The notes beneath the pieces were generated by a model, which did not search any database, was not told the origin of the DNA, and worked only from the letters and a program-made list of their open reading frames with translations. Both the position numbers and the translations under genes were made by a program. A stretch of DNA of 64,000 bases from Tricholomella constricta. Lineage: Eukaryota; Basidiomycota; Agaricomycetes; Agaricales; Lyophyllaceae. Every line of letters starts with the position of its first letter. Position 1 is the first letter of the stretch. Below are positions 21,398-34,115 of this stretch, piece by piece. The DNA is taken from positions 1,488,001 through 1,552,000 of the forward strand of contig JAACJP010000004.1 of assembly GCA_013368375.1 (NCBI GenBank), in the 5' to 3' direction.

Positions 21398-22777
21398 TTA
21401 TTTCGAAACCAAAATGAAGACCAAGAACTGAAGAACGTTTAAGACATGGTCATTCGGACATAGAGGCAGCACACTTACAAAGATGATAAGCACCCCAAAC
21501 ACCTTGAGCATTAGCCAACGATTGCTGAGCATATTCCCCCAAAACTTCAAAAGTTCTCTATGTCCACCTTCTATGTTGGACTGGATGTCCAGAGTATCCG
21601 CATCGATTCGTTGTACAGTTTCACTTTGTTCTGCGACCATGTGTGCGAGTTGAGTGAATATTTGGCCGAGTTCAGCGATAGTTGATTCTATTGACTCAAT
21701 CGCCGTCGAACGAGATTGGATGTACGAGTCCTGACGTGAAAAGTTGTGATCAAGAGCGAAAGAGAGGCTAACGATACGTACTTGATGTTCTATCATCTGC
21801 ATTTGCTGGTATGCACCTTGTGCTCCCCCACCCTCTTCTGCCGAATTGAGGTCTAACGCCAGGAGATCGCCATCTTGTGGGGCACGACCTTTGCCTTTCG
21901 AGTCGAAGCGACTCGGACTGCCGTCGCCCATAGGGTCACTTCGTGAGGGGTTGAACAAAAGAGAATCTGGATAGATGTATCATTAAGGAAGAAAAGAGCG
22001 ATGGGCGAGGACGAGACAGACGCGAAGGAGCTGAATTTGCAGCAGAGGCCGTCGAGTACATGAATTGCTCAGTTCTATCCTTTGATTCCTTCATGTTCTA
22101 TATAAAGAAGAGTTAGGGCATGTTCGTTGCTTGATGATATTATGGCGCACCTGTGTCCGTATTTCTAGGACGTCCTTGAAGGTCATGCTAGTTGTCGCCA
22201 GTTTCCCTTGCAACATCATCACAACATTATTGTTATGTTCGTCGATCTGTTTCCCCTCCACGGTCTTCGATGCACCCTGAGCGTTCTGTTGTTTCCGGTA
22301 GGATTGGAGGGCGGCAATTTGCTTGTTGATATGAGCAATATCTTGTTTGATTATGAACGTCAATTCCTGGACTCTGTGTCAGGACATAGGTACTCCGGAC
22401 TAGAGGGCGGTGGACATACGCTGATCTCCACAGGCCGGTCGTCAAACAACGTCTTGCGTTTCGCCACTGCCAAGCATGATTTGAATGAGTGTCAATACAG
22501 CGATGGTGCACTCACGTTGTGCGAGTTTGTTGAGCTTAAGAGAGCTGTTGCTGATGTCCTTGCCGATAGCGGAGGCCATGCGAGAGAACTCGCTCTTGCT
22601 ACTGCCAGGCTTGCCATTGGGTTGGAGAAGTCGTTGTTTGGCCTCGGATCCAGGAGCGGGTGCTGAGGAGCGGCTGCGAATAGAGTCTACGCATGCTCTA
22701 AACTCATTCGTGCGATCCTGGACAGGCATAGGGTCGGGAAGAGGGTGTTTCAGTGGAAAGCGACTGCCTCTCTGCAT
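21398..22777 (-). CDS. SED5: Golgi t-SNARE syntaxin-5/SED5
   Basis: Seven exons (22777..22516, 22466..22420, 22366..22151, 22097..22022, 21966..21782, 21730..21479, 21427..21398) give 355 residues. The N-terminal region has VQDRTNEFRACVDSIRSR, the Sed5 motif. The Habc region has LAKRKTLFDDRPVEISELTF and IKQDIAHINKQIAALQ. Then come KESKDRTEQFMYSTASAANS and LLFNPSRSDPMG. The SNARE motif centres on RSTAIESIESTIAELGQIFT with a central Gln, followed by the membrane anchor VFGVLIIFFLVFILVSK. Sed5 mediates ER-Golgi and intra-Golgi fusion. The last exon is just 30 nt and completes the membrane anchor. Confidence 0.92.
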
Positions 22778-22904
22778 GTCAACTTTCCTGTGTAACGTGG
22801 CGCACGTGACCCCACGCGATTGTCGTGCCTGAACCTGATGCGCCGCATCCAAGAGTTATTTAAATTATGCACGTAAATTCATCTGCTTCGTGTTTCGCGC
22901 CTGC

Positions 22905-24510
22905 ATGCTCCGACTTTCTCTCAAATCCCCCATACATTCTTTTCTCAGCCGCGATATCAGCTCCTCTCTACGTGTAGTCCGCCGTGCTCCCAACTTGACT
23001 CCCTCCTCCAAACGCCTCATGTCGGTTCTCAAAGATCTGCCCTCTCAAAGCTCCCGTGTCTTGGTTTTTGGCTCTGGAAACTTCGGGTCATGCTTAGCCT
23101 CGCATCTCGGTGACTCAAAGCACGATGTGTACATGTGGGCTCGCGACGAGTGCATTGTGACGCATTTCAACAAGCATCATCGCAATCCGATGTACCTTCG
23201 AGACCACCAGTTTCCTACCAATATCACTGCCGTAGGGCCTGAGTTACCTGGAAAGGAGCTCATTGACACGATGGACGTCCTGCTATTTGCGATTCCGACG
23301 CAGTTTTTAAGGTATCTGTTGTTTTATTCGTGGTCCAGAAAGCAGTCTAACGCGTGATTATAACAAGAGAGAACCTGATGATTTTACATCCTCAACTTGA
23401 TACAAAGAAGATGCCTTTGATGATTTTCGTAAACAAGGGTATAGAAGTAGGGACCCATGCTTTAACGTTGGAGATCATTGTAGATACATGTGGCCCGGAT
23501 GTTGCCAAAGCGGCCACCTTCATCGTAAGCCTTTCCGTTTTTGTTTCTTGGCTGTTTTTTCCTAAAAGAAAACAATTCTCAGTCGGGACCTTCGTTCGCG
23601 AAAGAAAGTACGATACCTATACTACGAAAAGTTGCGCGTGTTAACTTTTTCTCACAGTTGTCGAACGCCAACCAACGTCCGTGTCCGTCGCTTCGTTCAC
23701 GGAATCAGAGGCCAACAAGGCCTCGGCCCTTTTCCATCAACCTCACTTCCGCTGGTAGGCGCTTTCCGTGTGAACATGCCGACGATAACTGATGGATGTC
23801 AAGCTATACCGGCGCAGATCCCATTGGCATCGAGTTATCAGGGGCATTGAAAAATGTATACGCCATCGCGTCAGGCATGTCGGATGGGCTCGGGTTCCAG
23901 AATAACACACGAGCCAGTGAGTACATCCGCTGAACCCTCGACATCGACTGAGTATTTCCGGTGTACAGTGATCATCACGCGGGGTTTGGCTGAGATGACC
24001 TGCATAGGAACAGCCTACGGCGCATCACCGCTGACCTTCTTGGGTCTTGCCGGCGTCGGAGATCTGTTTTTGACTTGTAGCTCTTCAAACAGTCGTAATT
24101 ATACCGTTGGCTATCGATTAGGCATGGGTGAATCGTTGGACACGATCATGAAGACGCTCGGCAGTGTTGCAGAAGGTGTTTCTACGACGAAGGGCGTCAA
24201 AACCATCATCGATGAGTTGGGGGTCAATGCACCGATTGCGAACAGTGTAAGTCTTCATCCGACCGAGCGTTAATCTGCTGATCGTGGGTTTTTGGTTTCA
24301 GATATATGAAGTCTTGTATAATGGTGCGCAAGCTCGATGTAAGTTATCGAGCATCCCTAACTATTTGTTGAATCACGACCAGGGAAGGACACACGAGCCG
24401 CAATACGAGAGCTGATGGCGCTGCCTCCGTCAAGAGAGCTGGAACTGCCGCCGACGGCAGGGGGACCAGCGCGCCAGTTGCTGAGGAAACTGGGTCTGGA
24501 GAATCCCTGA
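22905..24510 (+). CDS. NAD-dependent glycerol-3-phosphate dehydrogenase, bacterial GpsA type
   Basis: Eight exons (22905..23311, 23368..23524, 23583..23607, 23658..23754, 23804..23916, 23969..24246, 24302..24323, 24383..24510) give 408 residues. The Rossmann motif is FGSGNFGSCLA. Then come FVNKGIE, SGPSFAKEI, ALKNVYAIASGMSDGLGF, TRGLAEM, FLGLAGVGDLFLTCSSSNSR and VAEGVSTTKGV. These last segments are typical of bacterial/plastid GpsA rather than of the cytosolic yeast Gpd1 class. The first 40 residues (MLRLSLKSPIHSF...) are rich in Arg and Ser with no acid until Asp18 and look like a mitochondrial presequence; a second ATG (MSVLKDL, near 23020) would give a cytosolic form. It makes glycerol 3-phosphate from DHAP. 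Confidence 0.85.
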
Positions 24511-24800
24511 CTGACTGACAGTTGTAGAGGTGTACAAATGTGATTTTGACAAGAACAGCGATGTGAATGATTCGTCGAGTAAATCACGGTGTCGGTGAAG
24601 CTATGGCCACGTAAGATCGCTGACAGATCAAATCGATCTGGAATCTGCCCACGGTCATTTTTTTTTTGCTTTCATTTTTTTCCGAGGGTTCCGGTTTCAG
24701 TAAATCTCCTTCGTCGTGTTGGCCATTTTCTTCGTGTCCGACTCGCCTGTTGGTTTTGTACATCTCCTCAACCTACTCCCATTATTCAAGCTAAGCCCAA

Positions 24801-26951
24801 ATGGTCTCTGCTCTCTGGAAGGCCTGCTCTGCGGGTGAACTCGAAGCCGTGCAGGACTTGCTCAAGGAGGCTACCAATGTTGACATCGAAGTCAAAGGTG
24901 CGTTCTGCGTTTCCTTGATTTTCCATCTCCCCAAATCTGTCCCTCCAACCGAACCAGCTAATCAACTGACATTTCAACTCAATGCGTCAGATCACACTGG
25001 TGTCACTCCCCTCATCGAGGCCGTCAGGAATGGCCATCTCGAAGTTGCAAGAGCTCTCCTAGGCAAAGGTGCGCCCGTTTTACTTTGAAATCATTTTTTA
25101 GCTAAAGTTGGATTACCAGGCGCGGATCCGACGAACAGCTCCAGTCAAGGGCCGCCGGCGCAATACACCTCGGAACCAGCCATTTTGGAATTGCTTAGCT
25201 TTTTCCAGAACAAGGCTGCTGACGGACCAGTCTACTCCCAGGATTCCAACGAGAACATAGAGAAGCAGTTCCAGTACGGACCTTCAGCCCCTGCAGCCTA
25301 CACCTACTATCCTAGCATCCACTCTGCCCCTCCTCCCCCGTCTGAAGGTGGCGTCTACTACCCCCAGCCTCCTCCACAAAACGCGGGAGAAAGTCATGTA
25401 CCAGGGGGCGTAGGGAACCTGCCACCACCCGAGGTGGCGAGGTTCATTCCCTGCAGATACTTCCCGGCGTGTCGTTATGGCGCGTCGTGCCTCTTTGCCC
25501 ATCCACAGCAGTACTACCCGGGATCACTCGCCCCTCCCCCTGCCCAATATGTGGCTCCTTATGACTCCATGAACGTTCAGCCGTACCCCTCGAACTACTT
25601 CCCTCCACCCTCCTTCCAACCCCCGAATGGCGCACATCCTATGACACCCATGTCACCTCCATCGGGGCCACACCCAGGTCATGGACATTCGCCCTCTGAG
25701 GTCATCCTTCCGTTGCAACCACCGTTCAACCCAAACGGCATTCCACCTGTACCATATGGCCCCATGTCTCCAAACGCATACTCGCACCCCGGACAGGTTT
25801 CCGTTCCCATGATAATGCCTCCTCTTCAACACCAAACTGCTTTGCCCAATCAAACTCCATCTAATATGTATAATAATGCCCCGGCCTCTGCCCCTTCTTA
25901 TGTACAACACGACGGTACGACTCCGTACCCTGTATCCCAGCCCGGAAAACCAAGCGTAACACCCCAAGAACTCAATGGCGATGTCAAGTTACCCCACCTA
26001 CAAGACACTTCAGGTACCAACCACCACCACCCAATGCCGCGGGAGGGAGCTGGACACCATCGCCGCGGTGGACGTCGTGGTTCCTTTAATGGACGTAAAC
26101 CACCCTGTTTGTTCTTTCCTACGGGGCGATGCAAAAATGGGTATGTCACCGGAATTTGTCAACCCAATGTATCTGATTTTCTTCAACAGTGATGATTGCC
26201 GTTTCCCTCATGTACTACCTGATGCAAACGGGACCCATCACATACCTTACTTCTCTGGCCGAGGTGGACCCAGACCACGTCATCCTAACGGAAACGGAAT
26301 TGCAGCCATCAATGAAAAACTCTCTGGCATGAGCATCCGAGATGTATGTTAGACCACCCTCATGTCAACCCCTCATTCTCAATGAGTGGTCATTTAGGAT
26401 GCGCCCGCCCGACAAAATGGCACTGAAGGATCTAGTCGTTCGCAGTCCACAGATCCGGGACGCCCGCGATTCCACCAAGGAGGCAAAAACGGGTACGCAC
26501 CCAATGCTACCCGTCCCGACAAGCGGCCCCCGCCCCCCAAACAACGTGTCCCCAATGCCGACGAGTTTCCTGTGCTCGCGGGATTTATCACCCCGCCGAC
26601 ACGCAACCCAGGCCTGAACGGGATTCTACCTAACGGCAACGGACATGCTGGTCCAACGGCCGCTCAAGTCCTCCAAGCGCCTCCGCCACCCCGTAAGGAC
26701 AGCTCAAAAGAGTCGAGCACTCGAGGTACAACTCCGGACCCTATCAAATCGACGGCTGCCAAAGTAAGAACATGATCATATCCTTTCCTGTCTGCCCAGT
26801 ACTGATAAAAAGCTTCGAGGCTGAACCCAATGGAGTCGCACCCGAAACTGCCCCGACCACAACTCATGATCACCCGACGGTGAAGCTTCCTGTTTCGTTT
26901 GCTGCGGTCGCAGCCCCCGAAATGCCGAAGGAGATCACTCTCTCAGCCTAA
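24801..26951 (+). CDS. Ankyrin-repeat plus CCCH zinc-finger RNA-binding-type protein
   Basis: Six exons (24801..24897, 24991..25068, 25120..26140, 26190..26343, 26398..26763, 26820..26951) give 615 residues. The N-terminus holds two short ankyrin-like units (LWKACSAGELEAVQDLLKE; TGVTPLIEAVRNGHLEVARA). A long Pro/Tyr-rich region follows. Two CCCH fingers are visible: FIPCRYFPACRYGASCLFAH (about residue 165) and PPCLFFPTGRCKNGDDCRFP. The second is split by intron 3. The C-terminus is Pro-rich with NADEFPVLAG and ends VSFAAVAAPEMPKEITLSA. CCCH proteins of this kind usually bind mRNA in the cytoplasm. The combination resembles fungal Cps3-like proteins, but I am unsure of orthology. Confidence 0.8.
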
Positions 26952-27292
26952 ACATGCCAACGACATCTTAGATCACCAGCTCAGACCCTTGGTAGACGCC
27001 TCCCTCTTCAGCACTAGTCTGTCCATCCCCTAGTTTGTCTCCGGTTTTTGATTCATCACACATACAAGCTATACACACCCACACGACATTATATATTTCT
27101 CATTCCATACTTTCCACCGTTGCTCCATGTCTTGTCACTCATTTACTATTGTTCCCCTGCCAACATCTTGCAGATACAATTGCCTCCGTCCTTGACGTGG
27201 ACCCTCTGATCTATCACACGCTCTATTCCTATAGGCTTCTTCTGTGATTCTGCTATAATTTACTCGTGCCACCCCAGCTCACATTATTACTT
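26952..27292. other. Convergent 3' intergenic region
   Basis: About 340 bases lie between convergent stops of the CCCH gene and ADE5,7. The stretch is T/C- and A-rich with polyadenylation-like TATA/AATA runs. No supported gene was found. Confidence 0.45.
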
Positions 27293-30117
27293 TTATAATG
27301 ACCAGGTATGCAAATTCCTCATCTCCACTCCCGGCTTCGCGGTCACCTCGCCGACGCTGAAAACATCAGCTTGGCCTTTCCCAAGAGCAGCGAGGGCAGC
27401 GTCCACATTGCCGGGGCTAACGATGACGATCATTCCAATACCATTATTAAACGTGCGCGCCATCTCCAGGGGTTCGATTCCGCCGTGTTGCATAAGGAAC
27501 TTGAAGACTGGAGGGAGATTCCACGCAGACGCATCAACGAAGCAGCCGAGATTCTTGGGGAGAACCCTGGGTATATTCTCGATGAAGCCTCCCCCGGTAA
27601 TGTGGGACATGCCTTTGAGCAGGCCAGCCTTCGCCACAGGAAGCACCTGCGAGGTATATATTTGTGTCGGCTCCAAAAGAGCGCGGCCAAGCGTCACTTT
27701 GCTGTCCCATGGACAAGGTGATATGTAGTTGAGCCCGGAAACTGAGACGACTTTCCGAACAAGTGAAAAGCCATTCGAATGTAATCCTGACGATGCGATT
27801 CCGAGCAAGACATCCCCGGCAGCGATGTCGGGTGTTGGCAAGATCAAATCTCGCTCGACAGCGCCCACAGCAAATCCAGCAAGGTCATAGTCGCCTGTTC
27901 GTCAATAAAATGAGTATAGAGCCGGTGAGAATAGCTTCTAGGCATGCCTTCGCTGTACATCCCAGGCATTTCTGCCGTCTCGCCACCAATTAATGCACAG
28001 CCAGCCTGGCGACAACCGTCGGCGATACCCTTTACTACCTGGGATGCGACGTCGACGTCTAGTCTGCCACACCCAAAATAATCCAAGAAATACAAGGGCT
28101 CTGCGCCCTGTACAAGTAAATCATTTACAGACATAGCAACAAGGTCAATGCCTAAAATAAAACAACTATCAGGCCCTTTTCGCATATAATTATACTGGTT
28201 TGACTTACCCACGAGGTCATGTATTCCCACATCAACCGCGACTCGGAGTTTGGTGCCAACACCATCAGTGCCACTGACAAGAATCGGGTCTATGTAGCCC
28301 GTAGCTTTCAGGTCAAAGACACCGCCAAATCCACCGATCTCGGCGTCTGCGCCAGGCCTTCGGGTCGAACGCACGTAAGGCTTGATCATCTCAACTAAAT
28401 CGTTACCGGCATCCACTGAAACGCCAGCCTGTGCGTATGTCAAGCCAGTAGTTTTTGTATCACGTAGCGCGGTCAAGGCGCTTGAAAGGTTTTCGTAAGA
28501 AAGGATCAACCGACGAGGATGGGTGATTAACAATACACATACCGGTGGCCAATGTCCCGCCTGTAGGTTTTACCTTCGAACGAGATGGCATCAACGCCTG
28601 CGTATGCAGCATCCAAAGCCTCTTGGATGGTAGGTGCGTATGCCGTCACGGCCAACACCCGCCCGCCCGAAGTCACAATATTATTACCGGATTTGATTGT
28701 TCCCGCGTGGAAGACAACAACGTCTGCGTAATTAAATTGGTCGCAGACCAAGAGCAACGAATTAAAAACGTACTCGACGGCATTGCCTTGATTTCGATCG
28801 CCTTGCCTTTTGGGTACGCTCCAGGATAGCCCTGGGAAGCTAGTACAACGGAAACAGCAAATCCCGGTCGAACGGCAATCGTGGTAGAGTCAAGATGATG
28901 CTCTGCACACGCCTGAATACATGTGAGATTGTTGCATTAGGTGTAAAGAGCAAAAATATCTCGCCATCAACACCTGAACCAGGTCAACATCTTCACGCAG
29001 AAGCAGCATTAGTGCTTCTGTCTCGGGGTCTCCGAATCTGACATTGTACTCCAGAACTTTCGGTCCACCCGGAGTCAGCATGAATCCGGTAAACAGCATT
29101 CCAACAAATGGGAAACCTGCTTGGGTTCGTAAGGAGCCATCATCAGAAGGCAAAGGTGAACGCACCCTCTCGTCGCATGCCATCTATTGTCGGCCTGAGT
29201 GACTCGTTCATGATTTGCTCAATGAGAGCGGGAGTTGCGATCACAGCCGGAGCATAAGCCCCCATACCGCCCGTGTTCAGTCCTGTATCGCCTTCGCCGA
29301 TACGTTTGTGGTCCTGTGCCGCAGGCAAGGGAAAGATAGAGTATCCATCAGAGAAGGCAAGAACTGAGACCTCTGGGCCCGTAAGTAATTCTTCGATCAC
29401 CACTTCGTCGGCTGAAATAGAAATTAAATTACCCATACACGTTACGATTGGATGAAAACACACACCCGCATCCCCAAAAATATTATCTACCATCATCTCC
29501 TTCAGACCAACAAACGCCTCTTCTATCGTTTCTGGGATCAGAACACCTTTCCCGCCTGCCAGTCCACTCGCTTTGAGCACCACTTTATGCCCACAGGTTT
29601 TCACATATTCGATCGCATCGTCGACTTGGTAAGACTTGAAGACGCGAAATTTTGCAGTAGGAATGTTGTGTCTGGCCATAAAGTCTTTCGAGAAGGCTTT
29701 TGAGCCCTCCATCCTGGCAGCTAGCACGCTGGGTCCAAATACAGGGATACCCACTAGATCGTGTCACTACACCCGTTCCCGAAGATTGAAAGTATGCCTA
29801 CCCTTCCGGAAGTAGGTCTCGATCCCATCGACCAGAGGTTGTTCTGGACCAGGAACCACAAGATTGACCTATAGCAGCAGGTCATTTTTTGCGCAGCGCG
29901 TATGACAGATGTTGCATACCTCATTCTTGACGGCGAACTCAACCAAACGAGGAAAATCAGATGGAGACAGGTCTACGTTGAAGGTTTTTGGCTCTTGAGC
30001 GGTCCCACCATTCCCCGGGCAAACATAGAGGCGATCCAGAAGGTCGGACTGAGATAGCTTCCACGCGAGAGCGTGTTCTCTACCCCCATTCCCGAGAAGA
30101 AGAATTCTAGCAGCCAT
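27293..30117 (-). CDS. ADE5,7: Bifunctional phosphoribosylamine-glycine ligase / AIR synthetase (ADE5,7)
   Basis: Ten exons (30117..29920, 29868..29802, 29753..29466, 29411..29166, 29116..28965, 28912..28774, 28723..28543, 28480..28209, 28151..27948, 27894..27293) give 782 residues, close to yeast Ade5,7. The GARS half starts [19 protein letters not shown]. It has ATP-grasp features [22 protein letters not shown] and [15 protein letters not shown]. The AIRS half has [43 protein letters not shown] and [16 protein letters not shown]. The enzyme performs steps 2 and 5 of IMP synthesis in the cytosol; the GART domain of animal homologues is absent. Two introns (28964..28913 and 27947..27895) use GC donors. 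Confidence 0.93.
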
Positions 30118-30645
30118 AGAGGTGAAAAACGAAGGTGGTCCCAAATTGGGCGATAATTCTGTCGATCATCAATTTGGCGCGGACCCCGTGCACCGCTTGT
30201 TGGATTCAATGAGGTCAAGTTACTTAGACTCGTGCTCGGTGCATCAACGTGTATACGGTGAATTTGCAGCGTGTCAGCGGGGGAATAGGCGGTGGTCGTT
30301 CAACCCGTGGAAGGATTTTTCATAAACGCGTCCGAGAATGTCGGAACTGTAACTAGACCGCGTCAAGCTTAGGGTGTATGCGGGCGAATTACTGTCAAAA
30401 GCATGTCGGCCAAGTCTGAACGGCGAGAACACTAGACGCATAGAATTGGCAAGGATGAACGTTGGATGTCGAAGACGAGATGACTTCCGAATTCCAAGTG
30501 ACTGCCTGCAGGATGGCACGTGGACCGGCGTGGCGTTCACGGTCAAAGTTTCTTAGTCTCATCCCCGTGTTGTGTCTCCTGCGGCCAGCCTCTTGTTGGA
30601 TTGGCCTCCATATTGGCCACATGGAAGATATCCGCATCCCAATCT
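30118..30645. other. Divergent intergenic region
   Basis: About 530 bases lie between the ADE5,7 start and the start chosen for the large disordered protein. No spliced coding frame was supported. The only notable strings are ordinary CT-rich leader tracts before the right-hand ATG. Upstream 5' UTR exons of either gene are possible. Confidence 0.4.
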
Positions 30646-33600
30646 ATGCAGCAGAGCCGTACGAGGAGGCAAGTCCAACTGTCTTTCGAGGGCAGCATCG
30701 TTCCTCAACGTTTCGCACTCTAGTCACAAGGGAGGGATGATTTATCGGTGGCGTCGCCGGATGCTCTTGCCGCGTTCTATCAGGACATGGAGAGAAAGGA
30801 GATTGTCGAGCGCAAGCTGTCGAAACGTAAATCAAATTCTGGCACGTCGATATGGTCCCGCAAGTCGGTTAAACGATCGGCGACGGCACATCCCGCCCCC
30901 CCGCCTGCGCAGAAGCCTCACCTGCCAAACCCGGACAGCGACCACCAGGACGAGAAGAGAAGGGGGGAGGAGGAAAGGGAGAACGAAAGCCGCGAGGACA
31001 CGAGCGACAAGCCAGACTGGGTTCCTCAGATGAATTCGCCACGGTCGATTATACCCGACTCGAAGGAACTTCCAGCATGGTACAACAAAGACGCCTGGTC
31101 TCAAGTACCCCTTCCCTCATTCAAGTTGAGGTATGTTATCCATAATCCTATTGGACCCCGTTGGTACAAGAACCATCACCTCATCCCTCCCTCGGAAACG
31201 ACGCCTGCGGCGCGACCACCCTCCTTCTTTTCACCTTCCTTCCCTCCAATGGCCTCGTCTACCTCCCAAGATCGTTCCGAAGATACAACCCGATTGCCTG
31301 GACCTAGCCATACCCCTTCACCCCTGCCCACTCCCAATTCATCCCAAACACGCGTCGTAGACAAACCGAGGTCACGCAAAACCTCTCAAACGGCTCACGA
31401 CAATGTTGACCTTCTGGACGTTACTGATCCTTGGGGGACGAATTGGCACCATCATTCTCCGTATGATGTAGGACTTAGCAATGGGCCAATCTCCGTAGAC
31501 GTGCAGGACGTGAGTAATGTCCAGTTAAACACCAACCTTGTGTCATTATTTACATTGCATAGGCGCTACACACTCGTTCAAGACGTTCAAGCATGACTGC
31601 ACAGAGCCGAAGGAAAACTGTCCCATCCCCATTGTCACAATCCACATCGGCAATCCATCTTCAGAGTCCACCTGATGCTGGCGTTCATATACCTCGTAAA
31701 CTCAGTAAACGCCGCACGCCGACTGTTGCCAATATCTTTGGAGGACAATCCCAAGACGCTAGCCGAAATGCGGTCTCATTACCCACGTCTCCTGTGGAGG
31801 CACAGCCTCTCGCTACTGATCTTCCTAAACGGATGTCGGTCGCGCCTCCGAATGGGCCTTCCATGTTTGCATCGCAGGGCAGCTCACCGAAGAAGGAAAA
31901 GAGAGGAAGTGTACTTGGCCGTCTCGTGAAAAAGTTCAGTCTTTTGAAAAAGTCTACAAGGAGAGACAATGACTGGCAACATGTCATATCGGACCATGCG
32001 GTGGTGGATAACGCTCCACGACGCGACTTTGTTCCAGAAAGGCAGCCTTCTCCTGAAAAATTGCCTTTTGACGCGGTTAAACGCGTCCCACCTCCAGCAA
32101 TAGACGAGGCTGCAATGGCGCCCGACGATACCACTAAGGAGGCTGATCGTTTATCGTATATCTCCTTGGAAGCTCCATTCTCCATCGGTCGGCTGACCGT
32201 CGCCAACCCTGATGTTCCAGGATCAGGAGAAACGACGCCAGCTCAAGGAGATTTTCCTTTGCCACCGGACAAGTTCGAGCTGAGAGATACCCGCGTCAGT
32301 TCTGAGTTGCCATATCGATCTCCCTCACCATCTACGTCTTCACCCTTTGTCAGCCCACCAGACCCAAACCCGCCAGTCCTTCCGGAGAAGACAACTCCAC
32401 CGCCACCGCCCCCAGCGAAAGAACGTGCTCCTGAACTGTCTCCCTTGTCGCCTCCAAGCAGCATTAGACCCCCATCATTTGACCTCCAACGACCTCCAGC
32501 CCAAAAAACTTCAATATCTTCCGTACGTGCCGCTCCCTCCATCATGAGTCGAACGAGCCGGATATCTGTCAAGGATACCCAGTCAGCAGGGCCATATGCT
32601 GAAAAATCCACGATTTCTTCGCACCGTTCTGGGTCTTCGTCCAAGGCGCCACAAATGGTTGAGCCTGTATCTCGCGTCTTTGAGATGCCTCAATCAGGGC
32701 CTCCGCCGCCGAAGAAGACAAGGCCTGTTTCCGTCGCGTCCTCCATTCCTTTCCCAGGTGCTGAGACAGGAGAAAGAGTCCAGTCGTTTGCTCTGTACGA
32801 TAACTCCCCGCTTTCAGCTGCATCCATGCTCGCCAACCCTCCTACGCCGTACTCTAACGACATATCGATGCTCGCGACACCGGAACACCCTCTCCCAGGC
32901 TTGCCACCAAGGTTATCAGCCGATATAACGTCGGGTGCTCAGATGACTCGGCAAACTGAAACCTTCAGGCTCGTTCGAAGTCCATCTGGGAATGTGTATC
33001 CTTCCAATGAGACATTCGTTGCTGGGGGTCAACAATGGGAAGTTGTTGAGGCTACCGACAAGGGTAAGGGCAAGGTGTCATCCAGTTCCAAGGATCGGCA
33101 TTCCAGAGATAGAGATTTGAAGTTACAGGATACCAAGGACCGAAACCACCACAAAGAACGCGACTCCAAGGACCGGGAATCCAAAGACCGACCATCGAAG
33201 GATCGAGAATCAAATGGTCGACGGGAAAAGAAGCGCGAAAGCAGAACCAAGGCGGAGCCTGAACCTGAGGCGGATTCCCGACATCAACATCGTAGCCACC
33301 GAGACCACAAATCAAGAACTGGGGAACACGCTACATCCACGTCGAAAAAGACCCTACGATCGGCTGATTCAGACCTTCGCCGCCGCGAAACGAGTGCTGC
33401 GGCCGTTCAGCAGGACGTGGTGAAAGGAGGACGGGATAACCGCCGGCGAGATGACCAGGAACGAAATTCAGAGCGGAAGAAGGAAGTATCTCCCCCTGTA
33501 AACCTGAATAAAGCCCAGCCAGCACCACCTGCACCAACGCCAGATACTCTCCCCTCTCGACCCTTAGGACGGCACCCATCTCTATCGGCGAGACCGACAT

Positions 33601-34115
33601 CTCAACTGTTCTCTGCAGACGAAATGAACTCTATCAAAGCTAAAGAGGCTTGGGACATGGAGCGTCTTTGGAAGGCTCGTAGCATGCAAGGCGACGAGTT
33701 GAACAGATTCACGACCATTCCTTCGAACCACAATACCCCACTGATAGGAAGCATCAGTGATACCAGCTCCCAAAGTGCCATATACGGATCCAGTCATACC
33801 GCGTTTGTAGTGCAAACACCGTTTCAAAGTCAACATTCGATCTACCACTCAATGCCCGCCGCCCCCCCTCCCATTATATATTCGTCACCGTCTTCTATTC
33901 CTACTATTGCTCATCAACTGCCACCCACTCATCGACAGTCCCACTCACGACTCTACGCTGACTCCATTGCATCTGATCAAGCCTCGTACACATCATCATC
34001 TCGCACACCTAATCCCCTTCCTGACCCCCCACGCGAATCGTCTTACGAAATACCAGCTGGCTCCAGGAACTCTGAATATTGGACGAAGTATGCTGGCGTC
34101 ACTGCATCGCATTAA
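30646..34115 (+). CDS. Large disordered Pro/Ser/Lys-rich fungal protein, unknown function
   Basis: Exons 30646..30672, 30724..31509 and 31563..34115 give 1121 residues. The start exon (MQQSRTRRQ) is chosen because it splices in frame to SQGRDDLSVASPDALAAFYQ; without it the frame has no ATG. Constrained-looking blocks are LAAFYQDMERKEIVERKLSK, LPSFKLRYVIHNPIGPRWYK (Pro/His/Trp-rich), KRGSVLGRLVKKFSLLKKS, ETFRLVRSPSGNVYPSNE and EMNSIKAKEAWDMERLWKAR. Between them are long Pro/Ser regions and a KDR/ESKDR repeat at about 33095-33240. The patchy conservation suggests a scaffold with short binding motifs. I do not recognise a named family. Confidence 0.75.
33095..33245 (+). repeat. Imperfect coding repeat (KDR-ES units)
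   Basis: A run of short degenerate units encodes KDRHSRDRD, KDRNHHKERD, SKDRESKDR, PSKDRESNGR and RREKKRE within the large disordered protein. Codons vary between units, so this is an old amino-acid repeat under composition constraint rather than a fresh slippage product. RD/KD/RE repeats of this kind occur in RNA-associated proteins, but no function is implied. Confidence 0.6.

Noticed and set aside
33095..33245. Repeat array considered as tandem or CRISPR-like DNA repeat
   Set aside because: Units are degenerate, variable in length and in one reading frame; it is a coding KDR/ES repeat.
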